A stretch of DNA of 7,595 bases, taken from contig UQOT01000090.1 in assembly GCA_900542675.1 (NCBI GenBank), positions 1-7,595 on the forward strand, in the 5' to 3' direction. Position 1 is the first letter of the stretch. Each line of letters begins with the position of its first letter. Below the pieces are notes generated by a model, which saw nothing but the letters and a program-made list of their open reading frames with translations, did not search any database and had not been told where the DNA came from. Both the position numbers and the translations under genes were made by a program. This document shows, piece after piece, positions 1-5,858 of this stretch. The stretch is from an uncultured Eubacteriales bacterium. Lineage in GTDB: Bacteria > Bacillota > Clostridia > Monoglobales > Monoglobaceae.

Positions 1-30
1 ATTTCTGTTTTTTCTTCCTGTTTTGCTCAT
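1..30 (-). CDS. Start of an unidentified ORF, possibly IS3-family OrfA (partial, runs off the left edge)
   Basis: Ten codons are visible, reading MSKTGRKNRN. The start is supported by GGAGGTG at 40-46, 9 nt upstream of the ATG. The peptide is short, basic and polar, which fits the N-terminus of a small DNA-binding OrfA protein (helix-turn-helix component of an IS3-type transposase), but ten residues cannot prove a family. The inference comes mainly from the adjoining sequence that resembles an IS3-family terminal repeat. Its ribosome site lies inside the 3' arm of the hairpin at 35-74, so translation from a transcript that includes the whole hairpin should be weak. It could instead be an unrelated gene downstream of tyrS. 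Confidence 0.45.
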   Translation of the reverse strand, partial: MSKTGRKNRN

Positions 31-34
31 AAAA

Positions 35-74
35 ATATGCACCTCCAAAAGTGTCCAACTTTTGGGGTGCATAT
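35..74 (-). terminator. Long near-perfect hairpin with T-run, terminator-like on the tyrS strand
   Basis: On the minus strand the 5' arm is ATATGCACCCCAAAAGT (58-74), the loop is TGGAC (53-57) and the 3' arm is ACTTTTGGAGGTGCATAT (35-52). The arms pair over 17 bp with a single one-base bulge. The 3' arm runs into TTTT (31-34), giving a run of five or more T on the minus strand, so the structure has the form of a Rho-independent terminator for transcripts coming from tyrS. It begins 23 nt after the tyrS stop. The 5' arm coincides with the putative IS terminal repeat, so the hairpin may belong to the element rather than to the operon. No comparable T-run follows it on the plus strand. Confidence 0.65.
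40..46 (-). promoter_or_regulatory. Shine-Dalgarno of the left-edge ORF, buried in a hairpin
   Basis: GGAGGTG lies 9 nt upstream of the ATG at 30 and is a strong match to the anti-SD. In RNA reading through from tyrS, its bases would pair with the CACCCC of the 5' hairpin arm (around 65-70), hiding the site from ribosomes. RNA that started inside the element, beyond the 5' arm, would leave it free. Confidence 0.55.
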
Positions 75-75
75 C

Positions 76-92
76 AAAGGCGCCGCGCCTTT
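76..92 (-). terminator. Short GC-rich hairpin after tyrS, probable native terminator with a truncated T-tract
   Basis: AAAGGCGCGGCGCCTTT is a perfect 7-bp stem (AAAGGCG/CGCCTTT) with a 3-nt loop, starting 4 nt after the tyrS stop. An A-rich segment precedes it on the minus strand, as in many bidirectional terminators, but only three T follow before the sequence changes to GATATG. On the plus strand the stem is followed by a fuller T-rich tail (TTTATTTTT), so it could also stop convergent transcription. The lopsided tail suggests the minus-strand T-tract was cut by an insertion at about 76. On its own it may be a weak terminator for tyrS. Confidence 0.45.
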
Positions 93-96
93 ATTT

Positions 97-1341
97 TTAC
101 TCTTTTACAACTTTAAGGAACTTTTTCTTGCCCTTTTTGATTATTATTTCGTTGTCTTTTTCAAAATATGTGTTGTCAATCACGGTCTGTACATCAGTGA
201 CTTTTTCGCCGTTTATCGAGAGTCCGTTCTGCTGGACAAGACGTCTGCCTTCGGCTTTTGACGGCACGAGATTAACGCTAAGCAGTAAATCAAGTACGTT
301 TATACCACTGTCGATAATCGATGCTTCGACTGTTTCAGACGGCATATTTTCCGTGTTTCCGCCGCCGCTGAATATTGCCATAGCCGCATCGTTTGCTTTT
401 TTTGCTTCTTCTTCACCGTGAACCATTTTGGTAACTTCGTAAGCGAGTACGCACTTAACCTTGTTAAGCTCCGCGCCCTCGCACTTTTCGTATTCGGCAA
501 TTTGATCCATCGGCAGGAAGGTTACGAGTTTCAGCAGTCTTATAACATCTGCGTCGTCAACGTTTCTCCAGTATTGATAGAACTCGTAAGGCGAAACCTT
601 CTCGGGATCGAGCCACAGCGCGCCTTTTTCGGTCTTGCCCATCTTTTTGCCCTCGCTTGTTGTGAGCAGAGTAAATGTCATACCGTATGCCTGCTCACCG
701 TCTTTGCGGCGAATGAGCTCAATGCCGCCGATAATGTTAGACCACTGGTCATCACCGCCGAACTCCATTTTTGCGCCGTAGTCTTTGTGTAGCTTGTAGA
801 AGTCGTAGCCCTGCATCAGCATATAGTTGAACTCAAGGAACGACAGACCCTTTTCGAGACGTGTCTTAAAGCACTCGGCTGTCAGCATTCTGTTGACCGA
901 AAAGTGTACGCCGACCTCACGCAGGAATTCAATATAATTAAGATTTAACAGCCAGTCGGCGTTATTGACCATAATCGCCTTTTCACCGTCGAAGTCAATA
1001 AACTTTGACATCTGCTTTTTGAAGTTATCAGCGTTATGCTGAATTTGCTCTTGTGAAATCATCGGACGCATATCGGCTTTGCCTGTTGGGTCGCCGACCA
1101 TAGTTGTGCCTCCGCCTAAAAGGACGATCGGTCTGTGACCTGCGTTTTGCATATGCTTCATAACTATAAGCTGCATAAAGTGACCGATGTGCAGGCTGTC
1201 AGCAGTCGGGTCAAATCCTATATAGAATGTTATTTTCTCTTTGCCGAGAAGTTCTCTGATTTCATCTTCGTGAGTAGTTTGCGCGATAAGTCCACGCTCC
1301 TTTAAAATATCAAAAACGTTTCTGTCTTCTGTATTACTCAT
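97..1341 (-). CDS. tyrS: Tyrosyl-tRNA synthetase (TyrRS), class I
   Basis: This cytosolic enzyme activates tyrosine with ATP and charges tRNA-Tyr. The protein has 414 residues, close to the usual 420. The Rossmann catalytic domain carries HIGH at 51-54 and the KMSKS-loop variant KMGKT at 233-237. Tyrosine-pocket residues match the family by spacing: Y40, Y173, Q177 and D180 (YMLMQGYD), followed by GGDDQW at 195-200. An S4-type tRNA-binding domain fills about 348-414 and ends in a lysine-rich tail. The start at 1341 is chosen because AAAAGGAG sits 7 nt upstream. The same frame is open to an ATG at 1374, but that lies inside aspS without a ribosome site. The start overlaps the aspS stop by 8 nt (ATGAGTAA), implying translational coupling. 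It is the last synthetase of the cluster. Confidence 0.97.
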   Translation of the reverse strand: MSNTEDRNVFDILKERGLIAQTTHEDEIRELLGKEKITFYIGFDPTADSLHIGHFMQLIVMKHMQNAGHRPIVLLGGGTTMVGDPTGKADMRPMISQEQIQHNADNFKKQMSKFIDFDGEKAIMVNNADWLLNLNYIEFLREVGVHFSVNRMLTAECFKTRLEKGLSFLEFNYMLMQGYDFYKLHKDYGAKMEFGGDDQWSNIIGGIELIRRKDGEQAYGMTFTLLTTSEGKKMGKTEKGALWLDPEKVSPYEFYQYWRNVDDADVIRLLKLVTFLPMDQIAEYEKCEGAELNKVKCVLAYEVTKMVHGEEEAKKANDAAMAIFSGGGNTENMPSETVEASIIDSGINVLDLLLSVNLVPSKAEGRRLVQQNGLSINGEKVTDVQTVIDNTYFEKDNEIIIKKGKKKFLKVVKE

Positions 1342-3151
1342 TGTTACTCTCCTTTTCATCATCAATTGGGTCAACTACCGTTATACCAAGTTCGTCAAGC
1401 TGTTTTTTGTCAACAACGCTCGGTGACTTCATCATAAGCTCTGACGCTGTCTGAACCTTTGGGAAGGCGATAACATCGCGGATTGAGTCGCAGCCTGCCA
1501 TAATCATAACAAGTCTGTCAAGCCCGTACGCGAGTCCGCCGTGAGGCGGTGTACCGTACTTGAACGCCTCCATAAGATAACCGAACTTGTTCCACGCTTC
1601 GTCGTGACTAAATCCGAGCGCTTTAAACATCTTTTCCTGAAGCTCAGCGTTAAATATTCTGAGGCTTCCACCGCCGATTTCATTGCCGTTTAAGATTATA
1701 TCATATGCCTTTGCACGGACGTTCTGCGGCTCGGATTCGAGCTTGTCTATATCCTCGTCAACCGGGTGGGTGAACGGGTGGTGCTTTGCAACGTATCTGT
1801 CCTCTTCATCGGAATACTCAAACAGCGGGAAGTCGGTAACCCAAAGGAAGTTAAGCTTATCTTTGTCAATTAAATCAAATCTGCGTGCGACCTCAAGTCT
1901 TAAGTTGCCGAGCGCATCATATACAACGTCGTTTTTGTCGGCGATTATAAGCAGAGCATCGCCCGGCTCAGCTTCGGTCTTTTTAAGGATCGCGCTTACC
2001 TCGTCCTCAGAGAGGAACTTTGTAATCTGTGAGCGCAGTCCGCTGTCTTCTACGACAATCCACGCCATACCTTTTGCTTTATATGTCTTTACATACTCGG
2101 CGAGGCTGTCGAGTGTCTTTCTCGTCATCTTGCTGCCGAGCCCTTTTGCATTAATGCAGCGTACGCTGCCGCCGTTTTCTATCGCGCCCGAAAATACCTT
2201 AAAGCCGCAGCTTTTAACCTCGTCCGAGATATTTATAAACTCAAGTCCAAATCTCGTATCGGGCTTGTCCGAACCAAACCTCTCCATAGCTTCGCTGTAT
2301 GGCATTCTTATAAACGGAGTCTGAACATCACGTTCTATCGCCTCTTTAAATACGCGTTTTAAGAAGCCCTCGTTGATTTCAATAATCGTGTCAATATCGA
2401 TAAATGAAAGCTCCATATCAAGCTGTGTGAACTCAGGCTGGCGGTCGGCGCGTAAATCTTCATCTCTGAAGCAGCGGACAACCTGAAAATACCTGTCGTA
2501 TCCTGCGAGCATTAACAATTGCTTATACTGCTGCGGCGACTGCGGAAGCGCATAAAACTTGCCCTTCTGCACACGGCTTGGAACGAGATAGTCACGTGCG
2601 CCTTCGGGAGTGCTTTTGGTAAGCATCGGCGTTTCAATTTCCAAAAAGCCGTTTTCATCAAAATAGTCACGTGCAATCTTTGCGACCTTATGACGCAGTA
2701 TCATATTTCGCTGCATATCGGGACGTCTCAGGTCGAGATATCTGTAGCTAAGGCGCAGCGCATCGTTCGTGTCGATGTTCTCCTCAATATAAAAAGGAGG
2801 TGTATCAGAGCCGTTTAATATTCTCAGCTCGGTTACAAATACTTCGATTTCACCCGTTTTCATATCCTTGTTTATATTTTCGGGAGTTCTCTTTATAACT
2901 TTGCCGCGTGCGGCGATTACATACTCACTTTTTAGATGCTCTGATTTTTCAAATACATCTCTGTCGCTTTCGTCATTGAACGCAAGCTGTACAATTCCCG
3001 TTCTGTCGCGGAGAGTTACGAAGTTAACGCCGCCGAGTCTGCGGTTTTTCGCAACCCAGCCGGTTAAGACAACCTCTTTACCCTCGTTTGCGGCATTTAG
3101 TTCACCGCACATATTTGTGCGCTTCATACCCGCCATCGTTTCAAATTCCAT
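1334..3151 (-). CDS. aspS: Aspartyl-tRNA synthetase (AspRS), bacterial type, class II
   Basis: It charges tRNA-Asp with aspartate in the cytosol. At 605 residues it is slightly longer than E. coli AspRS (590). An N-terminal OB-fold anticodon domain (about 10-115, with CGEL and GWV) precedes the class II core. That core has motif 1 near IETPMLTKSTPEGARDY (172-188), QSPQQYKQLLM (205-215), motif 2 FRDEDLRADRQPEFTQ (228-243) with R229, and motif 3 GLAYGLDRL (539-547) with R546. The bacterial GAD-type insertion lies at about 300-430, and HHPFTHP at 457-463 is typical of bacterial AspRS. Leucine 39 occupies the site that is Leu in tRNA-Asp-specific enzymes and His in several relaxed Asp/Asn enzymes, so this one is probably discriminating. 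AAAGGAG upstream sets the start; the family-typical KRT follows eight extra residues. Confidence 0.97.
   Translation of the reverse strand: MEFETMAGMKRTNMCGELNAANEGKEVVLTGWVAKNRRLGGVNFVTLRDRTGIVQLAFNDESDRDVFEKSEHLKSEYVIAARGKVIKRTPENINKDMKTGEIEVFVTELRILNGSDTPPFYIEENIDTNDALRLSYRYLDLRRPDMQRNMILRHKVAKIARDYFDENGFLEIETPMLTKSTPEGARDYLVPSRVQKGKFYALPQSPQQYKQLLMLAGYDRYFQVVRCFRDEDLRADRQPEFTQLDMELSFIDIDTIIEINEGFLKRVFKEAIERDVQTPFIRMPYSEAMERFGSDKPDTRFGLEFINISDEVKSCGFKVFSGAIENGGSVRCINAKGLGSKMTRKTLDSLAEYVKTYKAKGMAWIVVEDSGLRSQITKFLSEDEVSAILKKTEAEPGDALLIIADKNDVVYDALGNLRLEVARRFDLIDKDKLNFLWVTDFPLFEYSDEEDRYVAKHHPFTHPVDEDIDKLESEPQNVRAKAYDIILNGNEIGGGSLRIFNAELQEKMFKALGFSHDEAWNKFGYLMEAFKYGTPPHGGLAYGLDRLVMIMAGCDSIRDVIAFPKVQTASELMMKSPSVVDKKQLDELGITVVDPIDDEKESNNE
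1349..1356 (-). promoter_or_regulatory. Shine-Dalgarno that fixes the tyrS start
   Basis: AAAAGGAG lies 7 nt upstream of the ATG at 1341 and within the last codons of aspS. It selects the 414-residue start over the upstream in-frame ATG at 1374, which would add 11 residues (MTQLMMKRRVT) encoded over the ribosome site itself. Confidence 0.85.
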
Positions 3152-3160
3152 TTATTTTTT

Positions 3161-3167
3161 CTCCTTT
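3161..3167 (-). promoter_or_regulatory. Shine-Dalgarno that fixes the aspS start
   Basis: AAAGGAG lies 9 nt before the ATG at 3151. The gene has two further in-frame ATG codons close behind (residues 6 and 9, at 3136 and 3127). The second would give the more usual MKRT start, but neither has its own ribosome site, so 3151 is preferred. Confidence 0.8.
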
Positions 3168-3186
3168 ATTAAAATATCTGTGTTAG

Positions 3187-4443
3187 TTACCGGTTAATTA
3201 TATCGATTATAGATTTTGCGTCGAGCGCTGAGTCAAACTGCATGCCGTCGTCCATTCGCTTGAGGCTTGCACGCCCCGCACTGACCTCGTCGTCGCCGAG
3301 TACAACGCTGTATCTTGCGCCGAGCTTGTTCGCGTATTTCATCTGCGCTTTAACGCTTCTTGCGCATAAGTCTCTCTCTGCGTGAATACCCGCACGGCGA
3401 AGGTCGTGCAGCAGCTTTTGTGTAAACACATCCGCTTTATCTCCTATCGTGCCGATGAATATATCGGGTACCGGGCTTTCGGGAAGCTCTGCTCCCTGAG
3501 CTTTAAGTATAAGTATAAGTCTTTCGATGCCTATTGCAAACCCTATGCCGGGAGTCGGCTTTCCGCCGAGTTCCTCAACAAGTCCGTTGTACCTGCCGCC
3601 GCCGCAGACTGCCGACTGAGCGCCGAGGGCGTCTGAAGTGATTTCAAATACCGTTCTGGTGTAGTAGTCAAGCCCTCTTACAATGCCCGAGTCAACGATG
3701 TAATTTGTGCCTGCTGCATCAAGATACTTTTTAAGACTCTCAAACTCCTTTTTGCAGTCATCGCAGAGGTAGTCCAGCATCTTTGGCGCGCCTTCGGCAA
3801 TCTTATGACAAATCGGGGATTTGCAATCGAGTATACGCATCGGATTTTTTTCAAGTCTCCCTTTGCAGTTATCGCAAAGCTCGTTTATGTTTGCCGAGAA
3901 GTAGTCTTTAAGTGCCTTATTATAGACGGGCTTACACTTCGGGCAGCCGATGCTGTTTATCGAAAGACACAAGCCCTTAACCTTGAGCGCCTCGAAAAAA
4001 TCGAGCGCGAGAGTGATAATCTCAGCATCTGTCGCTGTGTTCTCACTGCCGAAGCATTCAAGTCCAAACTGGTGGAACTCGCGCAGACGTCCCGACTGCG
4101 GCTTTTCGTATCGATAGCAGGAGATTAGGTAAAACAGCTTGGTCGGCTGAGGGTTTGCGTACAGTGAGTTTTCTATATAACTCCTTGCGAGTGACGCCGT
4201 TCCCTCGGGGCGCAGCGTAATACTGCGGCCGCCCTTGTCATTGAATGTATACATCTCCTTCTGTACAACGTCGGTTGTGTCACCCACGCCGCGGCTGAAA
4301 AGCGATGTTTCCTCAAACACCGGCGTGCGGATTTCTTTGTATCCGTACTTTAAGCATATTTCCTTGGCGGTGCTTTCGATTAAATTCCATATCTCCGCGT
4401 CCTGCGGAAGTATATCTTCGGTTCCTCTCGGTTTTTTTATCAT
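3187..4443 (-). CDS. hisS: Histidyl-tRNA synthetase (HisRS) with a cysteine-rich insertion
   Basis: It charges tRNA-His in the cytosol; class II, normally a homodimer. The 418 residues match the family length. The N-terminus has the family PRGT(E/x)D signature at 5-10. Motif 2 covers CYRYEKPQSGRLREF (109-123), then HQFGLECFG (124-132). The histidine-specific loop is RGLDYYTRTVFE (256-267), and motif 3 is GIGFAIGIERLI (299-310). The anticodon-binding domain fills about 327-418. The insertion between motif 2 and the histidine loop holds four cysteine pairs (C167/C170, C190/C193, C207/C212, C227/C230) that look metal-binding; E. coli HisRS lacks these, but many clostridial enzymes have them. The start follows the stop of the FAH gene by only 3 nt, and AAAGGAG (4456-4462) lies inside that gene 12 nt upstream, so the two are likely coupled. 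Confidence 0.96.
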   Translation of the reverse strand: MIKKPRGTEDILPQDAEIWNLIESTAKEICLKYGYKEIRTPVFEETSLFSRGVGDTTDVVQKEMYTFNDKGGRSITLRPEGTASLARSYIENSLYANPQPTKLFYLISCYRYEKPQSGRLREFHQFGLECFGSENTATDAEIITLALDFFEALKVKGLCLSINSIGCPKCKPVYNKALKDYFSANINELCDNCKGRLEKNPMRILDCKSPICHKIAEGAPKMLDYLCDDCKKEFESLKKYLDAAGTNYIVDSGIVRGLDYYTRTVFEITSDALGAQSAVCGGGRYNGLVEELGGKPTPGIGFAIGIERLILILKAQGAELPESPVPDIFIGTIGDKADVFTQKLLHDLRRAGIHAERDLCARSVKAQMKYANKLGARYSVVLGDDEVSAGRASLKRMDDGMQFDSALDAKSIIDIINR

Positions 4444-4446
4444 AGT

Positions 4447-5208
4447 TTATATTTTCTCCTTTATCGTGTTTTTAAGGATGCCTATACCATCAATATCGAC
4501 TTCGACGGTATCTCCGGGCTTCATCGGGCCTATTCCCGACGGAGTCCCGGTCGTTATTATATCCCCGGGATAAAGCGTCATAATCTCGGAAATCTTTGAG
4601 ACAAGCGTATTTGTCTTAAAGATAAAGTTTGAGGTATTGGAGTGCTGCTTTATTTCACCGTTCAGCATAAGCTTAATCTCAGCATTGTCCGGGTTAAGCT
4701 CAGTTTCAATCCACGGACCTATCGGCGCAAAGGTGTCGAATCCCTTTGCCCTTGTCCACTGCGGGTCAGTTTTTTGTAAATCCCTCGCCGTCACATCGTT
4801 TAAGCAGGTATAGCCGAATATATAATTCTTCGCTTCACCTTCGCTGACGTATGACGCGGTTTTGCCGATAACTATTGCAAGCTCGGCTTCATAATCCACT
4901 TGCTTTGACATAGGCGGATATATTATATCGTCGCCGTGACCGATAACGGAAGAGGAGGGTTTTATAAACAATGCCGGGAATTTCGGTATTGCATCGCCCA
5001 TCTCTTTTGCGTGGTCTGCATAGTTAAGTCCGACCGCAACAATTTTTGTCGGTTCGCACGGCGGAAGCAGTTTTGCATTGTCGAGCGGAACGTGTATATT
5101 CGTTTCGGAAAAATAATCGAATATATCACCCTCAAGCAGTGTAATATCATCACCGCGGATTATTCCAAAGTATTCCTCATCTTCATATAACAAACGCGCA
5201 AAGCGCAT
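4447..5208 (-). CDS. Fumarylacetoacetate hydrolase (FAH) family protein, FAHD1-like
   Basis: A 253-residue metal-dependent enzyme of the family that cleaves or decarboxylates 2-oxo / diketo acids. Residues 1 to about 48 form a short N-terminal domain of the kind found before many bacterial FAH domains (DUF2437-like), and about 53-253 is the catalytic fold. The metal ligands E107, E109 (DYEAEL) and D138 (LNDVTARD) are present. H66 and E69 (NYADHAKEM), K155 (RAKGFDTF) and the GTPSG loop at 221-225 are also present. The spacing H66 to E107 to D138 matches human FAHD1, an acylpyruvase and oxaloacetate decarboxylase, so all catalytic residues seem intact. The substrate is not shown by sequence or context; oxaloacetate or an acylpyruvate is only a possibility. 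GGAGGG (5215-5220) 6-7 nt upstream sets the start, 16 nt after engB. Confidence 0.92.
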   Translation of the reverse strand: MRFARLLYEDEEYFGIIRGDDITLLEGDIFDYFSETNIHVPLDNAKLLPPCEPTKIVAVGLNYADHAKEMGDAIPKFPALFIKPSSSVIGHGDDIIYPPMSKQVDYEAELAIVIGKTASYVSEGEAKNYIFGYTCLNDVTARDLQKTDPQWTRAKGFDTFAPIGPWIETELNPDNAEIKLMLNGEIKQHSNTSNFIFKTNTLVSKISEIMTLYPGDIITTGTPSGIGPMKPGDTVEVDIDGIGILKNTIKEKI

Positions 5209-5224
5209 AGTAAATCCCTCCGTT

Positions 5225-5836
5225 TTATTCGGCTTTCTCAGGTGTATAGCCCGAAATCAGATCTTCAATCAGTCCCCAAAGCTCATCGCGACCCGTTCGC
5301 TTTTCCGAAGAGAACGGAAGAAGAATTGAGTCATCGTCGAGCTTTAAATCGTTATATATGACCTCAAGATTTTTGTCAATCTGTGATTTTTTGAGTTTGT
5401 CGATTTTTGTTGCAACGACAACAGGCGTATGGTTGTAGTGCCGTATCCAGTCCATCATTGTTATATCGTCCTTTGACGGAGCGTGACGCGCATCAACAAG
5501 CTGTATTACCTGCACAAGGTTATACCTTCCCGAAAGATACGAGTCTATCATCTCTGACCATTTTTTAAGCTCCTGCTTGGATACCTTAGCGTAGCCGTAG
5601 CCGGGCAGGTCTACAAATCTATAGCGGTCTTTATCAATAGAATAAAAGTTTATCGTTGCCGTCTTGCCGGGCGTGCTGCTTGTGCGTGCAAGCTTGCTGC
5701 GGTTGGTCAGGCAGTTGATAAGAGATGACTTACCGACGTTTGACCGACCTACAAACGCAATTTCGGGCACAAGTGTATCGGGGTACTGCTGCGCAGCGAC
5801 CGCGGTCTTTAATAGCTCTGCTTCAATATATTGCAT
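5225..5836 (-). CDS. engB: Ribosome-biogenesis GTPase EngB/YsxC
   Basis: A small TRAFAC-class GTPase (203 residues, typical length 195-210) needed for late assembly of the 50S subunit in bacteria such as B. subtilis, where it is called YsxC. All G motifs are visible: G1 GRSNVGKS at 30-37, G2 region TPGKTATINFY at 55-65, G3 DLPGYGYAKV at 76-85, G4 TKID at 143-146 and G5-like SSEKRTG at 176-182. It starts 22 nt after the lon stop, with GGTGA at 5841-5845 only 4 nt before the ATG, a close and modest ribosome site. The lon-engB order is a well-known conserved pair in Firmicutes, which supports both names (the gene is also called ysxC or yihA). Confidence 0.96.
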   Translation of the reverse strand: MQYIEAELLKTAVAAQQYPDTLVPEIAFVGRSNVGKSSLINCLTNRSKLARTSSTPGKTATINFYSIDKDRYRFVDLPGYGYAKVSKQELKKWSEMIDSYLSGRYNLVQVIQLVDARHAPSKDDITMMDWIRHYNHTPVVVATKIDKLKKSQIDKNLEVIYNDLKLDDDSILLPFSSEKRTGRDELWGLIEDLISGYTPEKAE

Positions 5837-5858
5837 TATATCACCGTATTTTTTAAAA

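Larger units (their letters stand above)
1..76 (-). mobile_element. Probable left end of an IS3-family (IS150-like) insertion sequence, partial
   Basis: On the minus strand a sequence starting at 76 reads TGATATGCACCCCAAAAGTT and continues GGACAC. It begins with the TG dinucleotide usual for IS3-family ends, and the GCACCCCAAAAGTTGGAC core resembles the terminal repeats of IS150-like elements of Firmicutes as I recall them; this was not searched. A ribosome site and an ATG at 30 follow directly, where orfA of such an element would start. The element would lie just past the tyrS stop and would abut the short hairpin at 76-92, whose T-tract it interrupts. Only about 76 bases are visible, so neither the transposase, the other end nor the target duplication can be seen. 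The alternative is that this is simply the native operon terminator followed by a native gene. Confidence 0.5.

Noticed and set aside
32..58. Promoter made of TTGGAC (53-58) and TATTTT (32-37) on the minus strand
   Set aside because: The spacing is only 15 nt, and transcription would begin inside or at the ATG of the ORF starting at 30. It overlaps the hairpin, which explains the sequence better.
1342..1374. Longer tyrS start at 1374 (11 extra residues)
   Set aside because: It lies inside aspS, has no ribosome site, and the extra residues would be encoded by the Shine-Dalgarno of the 1341 start.
1683..2324. 213-codon plus-strand open frame
   Set aside because: It is entirely antisense to aspS, which has clear family motifs throughout; the predicted peptide is serine/leucine-rich with no recognisable domain.
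3152..3186. Internal promoter or terminator in the hisS-aspS gap
   Set aside because: The 35-nt gap has an AT-rich TATTTTAAT stretch but no -35 partner at proper distance, and no stem with a T-run.
4444..4446. T-box leader in front of hisS
   Set aside because: Only 3 nt separate the FAH stop from the hisS start, leaving no room for a leader; the upstream sequence is coding.
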